From Pelobates cultripes (Eukaryota; Chordata; Amphibia; Anura; Pelobatidae): a stretch of 64,000 nt of DNA. Position numbers and translations under genes: made by a program. The notes under the pieces were generated by a model that did no database searches, was not told the origin of the DNA, and saw only the letters and a list, made by a program, of their open reading frames with translations. Of the stretch, positions 11,321 through 22,370 are shown one piece after another. Location: the NCBI GenBank assembly GCA_933207985.1, contig OW240916.1, positions 78,891,201-78,955,200 of the forward strand. The letters are read 5' to 3'. The first letter of the stretch is position 1. Each line of letters begins with the position of its first letter.

Positions 11321-12288
11321 TGATCCTCTCCAGGGCCACCAACAGGGTGGTGTTACCGCACAGCTACATTCAGGTGTATGTGACTGACCGCCTGGAACCC
11401 TGACTGGGCACCTCCGCCAACGGATGCTTCCTAGCTGACGCTGAGGACCGTATGCACCACACCGGACACCACAAGCACTGCAGACTCCACAACTGCTGTA
11501 GCTTAGCTGGGATTTCGCCGTCTTCCTCCCACCCTGGACCAACTTCTGATATCCAGGACCGTGTGGGAAAGACCTCTCCTCCAGGAGAGTATAGCTGTAT
11601 AGCTCTTATAAGTGATATAGCAGTATAGCGGTTCCCCTCCAATCACAAGATCAAGCTACGTACTATACTAAACTCAATTATCTCCACACACAAAAAACAC
11701 ATTTTTACAAAACCCCCAAAACACCTTAAAACACATAAAATCCCCACAAATGTTATATCCTCTGATAGTCCTGATCTGGGTGACCAGCATATCCAAAAAT
11801 CACCCAGATCAGTTCAGGGGTTCAGAAATTTTATGGAAGTCATGTGTTTGACCGACCGCATGTCCCATGCCCAAAACGGTTCCAGAGAATTAGGGCTTGC
11901 GGTCGGTCTAGTTCGGTAGTTTGCAAACAAACTACCGAACAGAGTCAATAGTCTTACCCTGGAGCTTGTTCCCTTCATCCAGACGAATGATCTCACCGAA
12001 CAGAGCCCTTCTAAGCTGAATAGAAATAAAAACAGGTGATGATGGACGTCCAGCGGTGTTCGGGAGTTTCTGTATCCGATTTCAGTTCCATGAGATTCAT
12101 GCCCAAACATCGCTGCCTGGGTTCATGCTAACAAGATGGCCGCCACCTCGTGGTTGTTCATAGGAATCGCAGCCACCCAGATGAACAATTAGAACACTGC
12201 GGTGAGAAACGTTCTAAGTTGTTAATAGGTGTTAACAAGCTACAGGCTGATCCCAATTGCACGAACAGACCCTGTTTGAAGGATTTTA
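11321..12288 (-). mobile_element. solo LTR (GMR1-related), minus orientation
   Basis: This about 968-bp block interrupts the Ngaro-like RT. Its left part (11395-11640) is the inverse of the solo LTR at 15240-15450. Its right part (11758-11900) shares 'gatctgggtg', 'catatccaaaaatcacccag' and 'gaccgaccgca' with the GMR1-like LTR at 33817-33910. The 6-mer GCCAGG occurs just outside both ends (11315-11320 and 12289-12294) and may be or contain the duplication. The ends are not a clean TG...CA, so boundaries may be a few bases off. No internal genes remain. Confidence 0.6.
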
Positions 12289-12860
12289 GCCAGGTTTATT
12301 GCAGGGGCCATAGTCACAGGGTAAAAGGCTGGCAAATAGTCCCTTCCAAACCCCAGTGGTGAAGTGGCTTTTGCCACAGGTGTTTGCGTACATGAAGGCC
12401 AATCTGGATGTGTGGCAGGTTTTTCTCAAGTACTTTACTGGGTAGGTGTATTTCAGGGAGCTCGTGGCATCTTTGCTGGACTTGGAGTTATTCCCGGATT
12501 CATTGGGGCTCATTTCACAGGACATTGGTGTGCCGAGCCATGGCTGGATGAGTGGAAAGCCAGCCAGCTCATCCGCAATTTGGCGTTCCTTGAATTCTTT
12601 ACTTTGGTGGTGGCCCTGGCATTCTGGGGGCAAGAAGGTTATCTTCTTAACTGACAATATGTCAGTGGTGGAGGTGGGTAATGGTTTGTTTGCTTCTTCT
12701 ATACCTGTCATTCGGCTCCTTCGCCACTTTGTTCTTTCTTGCATGCAGTTTAATGTTGTGTTCAGGGCACAGCACGTGCCTGGGCTGTTGAAAGTGGTGG
12801 CTGATTCGCTTTCTTGTTTTCAGTGGGAACGGTTTTGGGAGGCGGCTCCGGGCGCTCAGA
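12289..12860 (+). pseudogene. Ngaro-like RT connection and RNase H
   Basis: Coding resumes after the LTR insertion. AYMKANLDVWQVFLKYF (about 12385-12440) is the segment linking RT and RNase H in DIRS-order elements. The RNase H part follows (12460-12810), with FTGHWCAEPW, an EF-type acidic position in LAFLEFFTL, and TDNMSVVEV with its conserved Asp. It ends with the ADSLSCFQW motif typical of this RNase H family. RNase H degrades template RNA during reverse transcription. At least two frame changes are needed, so it is dead. Confidence 0.8.
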
Positions 12861-12899
12861 TGGAGGGAGTACCTTGTCGGGAGGACGTGTGGCAGCTAG

Positions 12900-13765
12900 G
12901 GACATCTTGTTTGGCGGACTCATAATGAGGGTCGTTGGTGCCGTCCACATGGGCGGCCTACATCAAGGTCTGGCAAAAATGGGATGCTGCAATGATGTAT
13001 GCGGGAGGTCAGGATTTGGCTGCGGTGTGGTTTGAAACGCTCTTATGGTTCATTTGCAGGTTATTTGCTTTGGGGGCCTCTCCATCTGCCATAGGGCACA
13101 ACATGGCGGCCTTGGCATTTTTATTTAAGCTTAATGGGTGGGAGGATTTGACCAAGCATTTCATGGAAAATCAGGCTATCAAGGGGTTTTGGAGAGGCAG
13201 GTCCTTGCGGTATTCGAGCAGGCCGGTGTCCTTCGAAGTTCTGCAGGGTTTACTCTGCTTTGAAATATTTGTTTTTCAGAGTACAAAGTTTTGTTGTTTT
13301 CCGTAGCGTTTAGTTGGGCATTTTTGGGGGCATTCAGGATAAGTGAGTTGGTGAGCAGCAATTGCTTGGGGGTTACAATGTGCAGTCGTGGAACTGTGGC
13401 GGAATCGGGTGGGGCTACATCTCGCTTGTTCCAAAACGGACGTGTTTGGGAAGGGTGCCACTGTGACACTTTTTGCGGTACTAGGCATGGCAGGGACTTG
13501 TGCAGTGGCTTTCCGGGTGGCTCGCTCCGGGTTAGGAGGTTCGTTCTTGATGCATGCCGATGGCTTGTCACTATCTAAGTTTCAGTTCCTCAGGGTTTTT
13601 CTGTTGGCCTTGGGATGGTTGGGCTTGGGGCCGGGACAGTTTGGGACACATTCGTTCAGGATTTGGGCTGCCACAGAAGCAGCTTGGTGGGGTTTGGGGA
13701 ATGACCTGATCAAGAAAATCAGGAGGTGAGAATCCTTAAGATTCAGATCATATGTTAGGCCCAAC
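12900..13765 (+). pseudogene. Ngaro-like tyrosine recombinase
   Basis: The N-terminal core-binding domain reads STWAAYIKVWQKWDAA (about 12940-12990). In the catalytic domain the first Arg is in GAFRISELV (Arg codon 13336-13338), and the His-x-x-Arg pair is in THSFRIWAATEAA (His 13649, Arg 13658). The nucleophile Tyr is in SYVRP (codon 13751-13753). A TGA at 13727-13729 replaces the Trp expected in the GRW motif just before it, and a frameshift lies between 13338 and about 13440. The enzyme would integrate the circular cDNA by recombination. All four catalytic residues are still readable. Confidence 0.85.
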
Positions 13766-13845
13766 CAGTTAGTTTAAGTTTGGTTGCAATGGTTTTTGTT
13801 GTTCTGTGTTGGTAACATGTTTTTGTTACGCAGGTTGGATTGCGT

Positions 13846-14280
13846 GGGTGATGGGACACTCGTATGTGTACTGGGCACAGCGGAGAGCTGCAGTTCATCG
13901 TCATAGCATACCGCTGGGCTTCTCGCACTCGATGGTACAGATTAAGTGATTTGACTTTAGGGGTTTTAGTTGGCAAGGGGTGTACTTGGAGCTGTTTAGA
14001 AGGATTAGAGAGGGTAGAGTGCCTGATATTATTCTGTTTCATGCCGGGTGAAATGACTTAGGCTTGATTTCACAGAGGGTTTTGATCTTGAGGATGAAGA
14101 AGGATTTGGAAAGGTTGAGGAAGGTGGTCCCTGGCATGGTTGTCGTATGGTCAGAGATGGTTCCGAGGTTACAGTGGCGCCATGCCAGGGACCACCCGGT
14201 GGTGGCAAAGAGTAGGGGGAAGGTAAATAAAGTCATGGCGACTTACGTTAAGCGTTTGAGTGGAGTGGTTGTTGGTTGAT
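13846..14280 (+). pseudogene. SGNH-hydrolase-like ORF of Ngaro elements
   Basis: Read from 13846, WVMGHSYVYWAQRRA holds the GHS nucleophile block of the SGNH/GDSL family. Near 14040-14057 the frame reads HAG-stop-NDLG, so a TGA at 14049-14051 falls inside the GGND block that supplies Gly and Asn. Then VVWSEMVPRLQWRHAR and a closing KVNKVMATYVKRLSG follow, where this family carries conserved W-S-x-x-V-x-R and R-x-x-x-N motifs. Other stops lie near 13946. The role of this domain in the retrotransposon cycle is not known; an esterase is the usual guess. It sits between the recombinase and B1, as in other Ngaro elements. Confidence 0.75.
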
Positions 14281-14397
14281 GGAGTGCATCTGTCAGACTA
14301 GGGTTGGACTTTTTGGTTTTAGGGTTTAAGGAAGGTTGTCAGCTTTTTTTGGTGGGTGGCACTCAGTAGCTCAAGGTGTTGAGCTTTTGAGCTATGG

Positions 14398-14558
14398 CAG
14401 GGGATGGATAGAGAAGTTGGGGTGTAAGTTGTTTGTTTTAAATTTTTTATATATTAATAAAGCTGTGATACTTTCCTAAATAAAGGTGTCTGAGTATTTG
14501 TGGGGAGGGGGTTTCGGGTTTATCACGCATTTGCCAGAAAGGCAACTATGCATATGTC
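14398..14558 (+). repeat. split direct repeat B1
   Basis: It runs from 'ggggatggatagagaagttg' through 'atattaataaagctgtgata' to 'aactatgcatatgtc'. B2 repeats it at 15580-16013. The ATTAATAAAG probably holds the polyadenylation signal. B1 lacks about 270 bp present in B2. Confidence 0.8.
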
Positions 14559-15526
14559 ATGTAGTCCATGGAACAGCACAGCTAAGGGGAATGGGCCTTG
14601 ACAGGGCTAGGAGACAGGCATTGGAGAGGTTAAGGTATGAGGACTGGCTAGCATAACTGGAGGAGGGGTTTTGTGTTAGAGAAGTATATATAGTGGCTGT
14701 GGCGGAACCAGCCTCGCCACTAGGCATTGGAAAAGACTGATTGCCAGCCTCCTTCAATGTGACTATGGCCCCTGGGATGTATTGCCTGCTCTCCTGTACT
14801 GCTGGGGTTTGCTGCCAACTAGGTGGATTTGGCTATGGAGCTTGTCTAGTGCCCTCTGTTGGCAGCAACAGGAATATGCACTACCTGAGTAGCAAGACTG
14901 GTTCATTTGCATATTGGGGTAGATTTGCATATTGCTAATTCTGCAGGCACGTGAGATATTTTCTGTTAATTATTGTCTCCCCCACCTCTTTAAAAATATG
15001 CCATTGTGTTATAATAAGTTACTGTATGGTGCCTGCTATGATTTGACTGTTTGTAATTTTATTGAGTTTTCACAGCAATGTTAATGTAATGACCATATGG
15101 GCTAGTCCCAAGTAAAATAAAGTTTTAGACAGTTCTTCTTGACCCTCAACACATAGTCTTGTCTCGTGATTGGAGGGGACAGCTATACTCACACTGGGGA
15201 TTGCTATGCTCTGCATACTCCCTTGAACTTTAATCATTTAGCTCTGTTAAGAGCTTGTTCCTGATACGCTCTCCTGGAGAAGAGGTCTTTCCCACGCGGT
15301 CCTGGAGGACAGAAGCTGGTCCAGGGTGGACAGAAGACGGCGGTACTCCAGTTAAGCTACAGCGGTTGTGGAGTCTGCCGTGGTTGTGGTGTCCGGTGCT
15401 GGTGGTCCTCGGCGCAAGCTAGGAAGCGTCCATCAACGGAAGGTACTCAGTCGGAGTACGGGGAGTTCCGTTACAGCGGCCATTTTAGATCAGGGGCCAT
15501 CTTAATTAATCCTCACTTACCTGTTT
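14559..15526 (+). repeat. split direct repeat A2 (interrupted)
   Basis: It starts ATGTAGTCCATGGAACAGC and matches A1 up to 'agtatatatagtggc', then is cut by the solo LTR at 14698-15475, and resumes 'ccattttagatcaggggcc' to 'cacttacctgttttgt'. The B1-A2 junction is head-to-tail. Confidence 0.8.
14698..15475 (+). mobile_element. solo LTR, plus orientation
   Basis: A 778-bp TGTGGCGG...CCGTTACA block lies inside A2. Flanks GTGGC (14693-14697) and GCGGC (15476-15480) are a 5-bp duplication with one mismatch, and A1 shows the uninterrupted sequence. 'aaaataaag' near 15113 is a plausible polyA signal, giving plus orientation. The 3' portion is shared with the LTR at 11395-11640. No internal region remains, which implies LTR-LTR recombination. 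Confidence 0.8.
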
Positions 15527-15579
15527 TGTCCCTCCCTCCCTTATTTGGTCTCTAGCTCCTGTTTGGTCACGGCGGCGGG

Positions 15580-16013
15580 GGATGGAAAGAAAAGTTGGAG
15601 TGTAGGTTGTTTGTCCTGAGGGAAAATAGTTTAGTTTGCTAAGAACAGTTTGGTTGGGAAGAGTATTGGTAGGTTCGAGCTCGTAGGCAGCTCCAAACCT
15701 GGTGTGTGTTGGGTGTATCTCTGTATGCCCTTACATTGGAGAAAGCTGGTAACCATGTCCTTAGTGGCAATGGTTATGTTTACATTTTAATTATGTTATA
15801 ATGTGGTTTTACTTATTGTGTTGTGGGTCATTTTCTGGCGTAGTTTTGTTAAGGAGTTGGGGGGATATGTTATGTTAATGTGACAATTACCTTAAATTAT
15901 TTATATATTAATAAAGCCGGGATACTTTCCCAAATAAAGGTGTCTGAGTATTTGTGGGGAGGGGGTTTTCGGTTTATCATGCATATGCTGGAAAGGCAAC
16001 TATGCATATGTCA
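15580..16013 (+). repeat. split direct repeat B2
   Basis: Matches B1: 'gggggatggaaagaaaagtt' at the start, 'ttatatattaataaagccgg' and 'ggtgtctgagtatttgtggg' near the end, stopping at 'ctatgcatatgtc'. It contains an extra internal segment, about 15612-15890. It marks the 3' end of the Ngaro-like element. Confidence 0.8.
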
Positions 16014-16167
16014 AGCACCATGCACACTACAGGAATTGGCTGCCGGCTATAATAGCAGCCTGTAGTTCCATTAGGTTATTCACTAAACTCCAAACAGTTG
16101 TAAATGAATGCCGAAATTGCAAATAGTCAAACTGTAACTGTTGCTAAGCTGGAAAATGTTAATCTTG

Positions 16168-16588
16168 AAGGGAAACTGTCATTATTTACCTGGCCCTCAG
16201 CTCCCCCACTGCAATCTAATTGAAGAAGTAGGTTTTACTCTTCTAATAACCACGTTTGTCTGTGCTCCTCCCGCAGTAATTGTTGATTTGCCCTGTTAGG
16301 GGGACACTTCCCCTAGCAGGGCAAACGTCCTCCATGACACCGATAAACCAGACCGCTGGTTTTATGACGTAATATCACTGTTTCTTTACTCCTAGCAATG
16401 TTGATCTCAGCAAAGGAGGAAGAACCAGGCAGGGCCACCCATGGCGAGACTGGTGCGGCGTGGAAGAAAAAGTAAGTAAAATCACCTTTTCAGCGTGACC
16501 AGAGCAGGGCCAATCACCTAAACAGCCACAGCAGCATTATAATGTCAAGAATGCTTGTTTGTATTCCTGACACTATAGTGTTCCTTTA
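16168..16588. repeat. short element ending in ACACTATAGTGTTCCTTTAA
   Basis: The right terminus CACTATAGTGTTCCTTTAA is the inverted form of the head at 2290; the left end is degenerate (GAAGGGAAACTGTCAT). The interior has 'tgccctgttagggggacact' facing 'cccctagcagggcaaac', a 16-bp-class hairpin. Non-coding. Confidence 0.55.
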
Positions 16589-17055
16589 AATGTAATTTAT
16601 TGTAGACTGTTTCTCGACATTCACATGTAACCTAGTGTGTTAATACAGATACGTTTGGTTCAGTTACAACAAGGAGATTAAACATAGCAGGATTGCACCA
16701 GGCACAGGATAAATGCAAACCAGCCTTGACTTGTACTTAACCTCTTTGTCTTTATAGAGGTTTCTGGTATCTATGAAACCTCGGTAAGGATATGATAAGG
16801 TACAATTAAACACATTAAATTGTGAGAGAGATACGTTCTATGTTTATAGTATTTATTAGTGGAACAAGTGGTTACTGTTAACAGCATGCAGTATAAGGAA
16901 GAAACTGTGCTGACATTTGATTTGGATCTGAAAATGATCTATATAAGGAAAGGTATCTTTAACATCAGCTGACTTGTGAGCAGGTGGAACCTTTTGACCT
17001 TAGTCATTCCCTGGTACTAAACATCATTATATAAAGTTTGTGTAAATAAAATCCC
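16589..17055. other. unassigned sequence
   Basis: No coding signal, terminal repeat or RNA gene is recognised. Confidence 0.5.
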
Positions 17056-17455
17056 TTGTTTTCCTGGCACTATAGTGCCCTGAGGGTGCCCCCACACTCA
17101 GGGACCCCCTCCCGCCAGGCTCTGGGATGAGGAAGGGGCTAAACTTACCTCTTTCTCCAGCGCCGGGCGTGGAACTCTCCTCCGCCTCCTCTCTTCCTCT
17201 TCGGCTGAATGCGCATGTGCGGCAGGAGCTGCGCGCGCATTTAGCCAGTCTCATAGGAAAGCATTCATAATGCTTTCGTTTGGACGCTTGCGTCTTCTCA
17301 CTGTGATTGTCACAGTGAGAAGCACGCAAACGCCTCTAGCGGCTGTCAATGAGACAGCCACTAGAGGCTTTAGAGGCTGGATTAACCTATTTATAAACAT
17401 AGCAGTTTCTCTTCCCACTACCACTCCCCAAACTCCTGGAGTTCCCATACAATAC
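17056..17455. repeat. GC-rich short element with hairpins
   Basis: It starts near 'ctggcactatagtgccctga', relating it to the CACTATAG elements, and ends with 'ttataaacatagcagtttctc', which also occurs inverted at the window end. Two strong hairpins are visible: CTTCTCACTGTGA / TCACAGTGAGAAG (17294-17323) and CTCTAGCGGCTGTC / GACAGCCACTAGAG. No protein. Confidence 0.55.
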
Positions 17456-17462
17456 TGAGAAC

Positions 17463-18107
17463 TTCAGGAGGTGTTTAACAAGGCTCAATCTAATGTATTG
17501 CCTCCCCACAGAGCATATGACTGTGCCATTAACCTGTTTCCAGGCGCTATGCCACCTAAGGGGGCAGTTTATGCCTTATCTCCCCAGGAGAGTAAAATAA
17601 TGGAGGAATACATCAAAGAATCCTTGAGCAAAGGGCACATAAGAAAGTCATCCTCACCAGCTGGTGCAGGATTCTTTTTTGTTGAGAAAAAGGGTGGTGA
17701 GTTACGCCCTTGCATAGACTACAGGGCACTTAATAAAATCACTGTAAAAAATGCATACCCTATTCCACTCATTTCCGAATTGTTCGATAGACTTCAGGGA
17801 GCTAAAGTATTTACTAAGCTTGACCTTAGGAGCGCTTACAATTTGGTTAGAATTAAAGAGAATCATGAGTGGAAGACGGCATTTAATACCCGTAGTGGAC
17901 ACTATGAATATCTGGTAATGCCATTTGGGTTATGCAACGCCCCGGCCGTATTCCAAGACTTTATAAATGATGTACTCAGGGAATTCATTTACTCATTTGT
18001 CTTGGTTTATTTGGACGATATTTTGGTGTATTCCCCTGATCTTCAAACTCACCACTCCCATGTGAAACAGGTTCTGCAGATGTTGTTGAAAAATAGGATA
18101 TATACAC
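17463..18107 (+). pseudogene. Ty3/gypsy (chromovirus-like) reverse transcriptase fragment
   Basis: One open plus-strand frame (about 215 codons, stop at 18124 in the next element) covers the RT fingers and palm. Motifs in order: [76 protein letters not shown], and the catalytic [12 protein letters not shown] near 18000-18035. This is the usual vertebrate gypsy pattern and the YLDD box is intact. Coding similarity ends near 18107, where the Penelope-like element begins. Protease, gag, RNase H and integrase are missing. The LTR at 24605-25106, in the same direction, may be its 3' LTR. Confidence 0.9.
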
Positions 18108-18467
18108 AAAAGGATGTGGAATAGGTGGCGCTATGTAGTGTAAGTTGAGAAGTGATGTTGAGCTGCTGTGTACACTCTGTGGGTACTCCTTACAACCCAC
18201 CACACATAAACAATCACCAAAGGAACAGAAAAACTTAAGTTTAGCCGGTGTTTCCACCTTCTATACCCTACGTTTTTTAATCGAGTGCAGCGCTAGATTA
18301 AATGTGAGGTAAGTGCGTTTTCTAAATATTTAGAAACTCTTACCCTTTTCCGTTTTTCTTAGTATAATATTTATATAAAAAAGAACATATACAAATAATT
18401 GTGCAGTATATCTAGTGATATGACGAAAAGTGAGTTTACAAATATATATGTAACATTCACACTCACA

Positions 18468-18609
18468 TTTATTAGAGCCTTTTCAAGTTTATAGGCTCTA
18501 AACGTCCACAGGTCTGTGTCTTTTTGGGTAGATCACACGACCCCTCTCTCCAGGAAAAAGTGTAAATGTTCTCCACAGAGTATGTAAAAGACACAGATAT
18601 TTTAAACTA
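18468..18609. repeat. Penelope inverted repeat, left arm
   Basis: TTATTAGAGCCTTTTCAAG ... CAGATATTTTAAACTA is the near-perfect reverse complement of 22225-22370; I see only a few mismatches. Probably a partial-LTR segment. Confidence 0.9.
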
Positions 18610-19215
18610 ACACAATAGAAACAGGACATGTTCTCGTCAGAGACGAGAGGATTCACCATATAAGAGATATCATTCAAAATATAGATCACCACATACACGG
18701 TTTCCCATACAACAATCAAAACACATAAGATCCACACAGACACAGGATCAGGAGAGAAACTATTTAGGAGGTAGAGGAAGAGAAAGGTCACCTATTCTCA
18801 CAAGAAATAGAAAAGAAATTCAAAACAAGTATACCACCACTTCAAATTGATTCGATGTTCTATCAGATAGACATAAAGAAGATGATGATTATTTTCAGGA
18901 GGGACGTCAAAAAGGAAAATACAAAGCAGTCCAATCCCCCCAAGACGTCTCCTCACCCTTGAATACCCGCCCCAAAAGACAAAGGAATTTAAGGGGAGGG
19001 GAACTAGGGGAGGAAAGACGCTCAATAAGATAAAAAAAGCCATCACCCAAACAAAATCAATAATTTTTTACCTAACAGGAAATCCTATACCACAGGCACA
19101 ACAAAAAATCCTAAATAAAGGACTGAAATTTGTACCAACACAACCATTAAATAAGTTTGATGTATTTATAGATCTGAATTGATATAAAAGACAATTATGT
19201 CTAAAGAAATGTTTC

Positions 19216-20194
19216 ATGAGAAAAGAGATACCGATACAGCAAACTATTACTTCAAAGTATATTCATACGGATCGGAAAGAAAAATCCACTTTCTTCCCTA
19301 ATAATTTCATATCCAAGGAAATGATTACTTTTGAGGAATCAGTAATGCGAGACATAAATCAAATTAAACCTAAGAATAAGAAACATATGAATTTGAACAA
19401 AGAAGAATGGTTAGCTCTTAACACATTACAGAAAGACACAAATAGGGTCATCAAACCAGCAGATAAAGGGGGTGGAATTGTCATTATGAAAACAGAGGAT
19501 TATTTAAAAGAGGGACTTAGATTAGTAGAAGCTACGATAACATATCAGAAACTATCTGGAGACCCCACAATCAATATTAAAAAGAAGTTCAATAATTTAT
19601 TACTCACAGGAAAAGAAACAGAAATACTAAATGAAAAGGAATGCAAATATCTCTAAACCAAAGATCCCTGTTTTTTATCATCTCTCCAAGATCCATAAAA
19701 ATGTAACAAATCCTCCAGGTAGACCGATAGTCTCGAGGATAGACTCCATATCAAGTAGGCTATCGGAATATCTGGATAAATGTTTACAACCCATTGTCCA
19801 AAAAACTCCTAATTATCTTAAAGATACACTAAACATCAGACAAACATTACAAAATATACAATGGAAATCAAATTACATTTTAGTAACTGTGGATGTCAGT
19901 TCCCTCTACACCATCATTTCACATACAAAAGGTTTAGAGGCGGTGGAATTCTTCCTTAGAAAAGATAACAGTTACCCAGAGGAACAAATTAGTTTCATCA
20001 TGGAAGGAATAGAACTTATCTTGCAAAACAATTATTTTTGGTTTAATAATGAATTTTTTCTACAAAAAGTTGGAACTACTATGGGGACCAGGTTCGCTCC
20101 AAGCTATGCCAATTTATTTATGGCATACTGGGAGACACAATATATTAACAATAATACAGACTGGCAAGCGAACCTGGTCTCCTATAAGCGGTAA
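19216..20194 (+). pseudogene. Penelope-like reverse transcriptase
   Basis: The first frame (19216-19656) has LNKEEWLALNTLQKDTNRV followed by IKPADKGGGIVIM, the hallmark of Penelope-type RT. After a frameshift near 19650, the second frame (to 20194) carries FYHLSKIHKN, PGRPIVSR, LVTVDVSSLYT (first catalytic Asp region) and GTTMGTRFAPSYANLFM. The stop TAA at 20192-20194 replaces the Tyr of the YIDD box; IDDIFLIW follows at once in the same frame. The enzyme would copy element RNA using target DNA as primer. Confidence 0.9.
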
Positions 20195-21310
20195 ATAGAT
20201 GACATATTTTTAATTTGGAATGGTTCAGAGGATCTCCTCAAAACATTTTTAACGTTTTTAAATACAAATGACTGGGGTGTTATATTAACCACTGAATATA
20301 GTACAGACAGTGTAAATTTTTTAGATTTAACTATCTTTATAGAACACAACAACATAAAGACGAAAACTTACTTCAAATCGGTAGATGTGAATAATTACAT
20401 CTACCTTAACAGTTGCCATTATTCCCCATGGCTAAAGAATATCCCTAAAGCACAGTTAATGAGAATTCGTTGGAACTGCACTGACAACAGCACTTTTGAG
20501 ACCCAAGCCATCAAAATTAAAAAAGACTTTATGGAAAGAGGATATGAAGAAACCTCCCTTCTAAACACTATAAAAGAAGTAAAAACTATGGAGAGATCCA
20601 CTTTATTAAAATATAAATCTAAAGATAAAAATGATAATAAGAATCTACCTTTTATTTGTAATTTTAATCAAGAGAGCCATAAAATTAAACAAATAATAAA
20701 TAAACACTGGCCTATATTACGCAATGATCCGATGTTACACTCTATATTACCAGAGAGACCTAAACTTGTATATAGAGGAGCCCCCAACTTAAAACAAAAA
20801 TTGGTTCTCAATCATATAAAAGATAATACACCTACCCCCTTCTTTCAAAAATAAGTTTTTTATGGCTGTGGGCAATGTCTGGCTTACAGAAACACAAAAA
20901 GTATTAAAAGACACATAACAGAATTTTATGACCCAAAGGGGGAAAAGAAATATAAAATACGCCAAATGATCACGTTTCTCTAAAAGAGTAATATATTAAA
21001 ATGTTCATGTAACCTCTTTTATGTAGGTAGAACGAAACACCCTTTACAAATAAGAATAAATGAGCACATGCGAAACATTAAAAAAGGCTATGACAAACAC
21101 TGTGTTTCAGAACATTTTAACTTAGTACACAATAAAGATTCTCAATTTTTAGATTTTATGGCAATCCAAAAGGTCACATTAAATTGGCGAGGGGAAGATG
21201 AAATAAGGAAATTAGGGAGAATTGAAACTAAATGGATTTTCAATCTGAACACTTTGGCCCCTTTAGGATTGAATGCTGACTTTGAACTGTGTCATTTTTT
21301 TATAAACTAA
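20195..21310 (+). pseudogene. Penelope C-terminal linker and GIY-YIG endonuclease
   Basis: From 20195 the frame reads IDDIFLIW, then WGVILTTEYS, SVNFLDLTIF and a KTYFKSVDVNNYIYLNS stretch typical of the RT thumb. The frame 20387-20854 has RIRWNCTDNSTF, KKDFMERGY and LPFICNFN. The GIY-YIG region is read over 20995-21310: CSCNLFYVGRTKHPLQIRIN contains the Y-V-G variant and the conserved Arg, followed by EHMRNIKKG and HFNLVHN. Frameshifts lie near 20850-20990. This nuclease nicks the target for priming; the key Arg and His are still readable. Confidence 0.8.
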
Positions 21311-21881
21311 TGCACAAACATAGTTAGGACAGACTACAGATAATGCCCCTTTTTACATTTAATATATAATTATATGCACAAAAATCCATCACAAATTATT
21401 CACAGAAATTGAGAATATGCTATTGAATAGCTTTTTATGAACATAGGATCATATACAAATTCATTATTATTATAAATTCACTATTATTATTATTCACATT
21501 AAATTATTCTAAGTAAACTGAAAGTCCATTTAATGTATTTGCACAAAAATAATAAGTGCAATGCACACTTTAATATACTGTTTTATTTTTAAGTCACAAT
21601 ATATATTTCACACCGTTTTTCCATTCTTAAATCAATATTCTTATGAGCTTTGAGAAGACTCAAATACGGACTTGCTTGAGAACTATGTTTCCCAGAACGG
21701 ACGTATATCGGAAGTCACGTATGACCCGCAATGGATTGTGGACCTTGTAGTACAGAGAAACAGGAAGTGACACGACGGCACTTTAGCCGCGTCACACTCA
21801 ACACCCGATTGGATAATAGAAAAATCGGCGGTAATCTGAGCATTTAAAAGGACAATAAACCAGAGGATCACTCCAAGCTGA

Positions 21882-21910
21882 CTGAGGAAGCCGTTTTTAT
21901 CGGCAAAACG
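21882..21910 (+). ncRNA. hammerhead-ribozyme-like motif 1
   Basis: CTGAGGA is followed by stem AGCCG/CGGC around a TTTTTAT loop, then AAAACG. This matches the hammerhead core layout (CUGANGA, stem II, GAAA) except AAAA replaces GAAA, so it is probably inactive. Hammerheads are known in Penelope-like partial LTRs. Stems I and III were not folded. Confidence 0.45.
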
Positions 21911-22224
21911 CATTTTAGCTCCAAGTGGACCCATATAGATTTTTTTAGACCACCAATATTTACATTGTATTGTTTTTTAACATTGTTTTTTTATTTTTTA
22001 GATATACTAGTGTATTTTTATATCTCTATTTTTTGCAATAAATTGTTCCCATTTTTTATCCATCCAAGTGTATCCTGCACAAGTGATTCCAGGGAAGGGG
22101 CAGTGTCACCCCACAATTTGACACTAGGTTAACATACTTAGAGCCAGTTACCAAAAGGCTCTAAACAAGGTGAGCGTTTCAACTTTTATTCATATGTATA
22201 CAATTAGTATCTGAGATGCTATAC

Positions 22225-22370
22225 TTAGTTTAAAATATCTGTGTCTTTTACATACTCTGTGGAGAACATTTACACTTTTTCCTGCAGAGAGGGGTCGTGT
22301 GATCTACCCAAAAAAGACACAGACGTGCGGAAGTTTAGAGCCTATAAACTTGAAAAGGCTCTAATAAATT
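22225..22370. repeat. Penelope inverted repeat, right arm
   Basis: Reverse complement of 18468-18609. It starts TAGTTTAAAATATCTGTG and ends with CTTGAAAAGGCTCTAATAAA. Confidence 0.9.

Larger units (their letters stand above)
8379..16013 (+). mobile_element. Ngaro-like tyrosine-recombinase (DIRS-order) retrotransposon
   Basis: Contents in order: repeat A1 (8379-8550), gag-like region, reverse transcriptase, RNase H, tyrosine recombinase, SGNH-hydrolase-like ORF, then B1, A2 and B2. The A1...B1-A2-B2 arrangement is the split direct repeat known from Ngaro/PAT-type elements, and an SGNH-type ORF is known from vertebrate Ngaro elements. Such elements integrate through a tyrosine recombinase and usually leave no target-site duplication; I see none. 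The copy is dead: several frameshifts, stops in the recombinase and hydrolase, and an LTR insertion in RT. Another LTR sits in A2. Without those insertions it would be about 5.9 kb, a normal size for the group. Confidence 0.85.
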
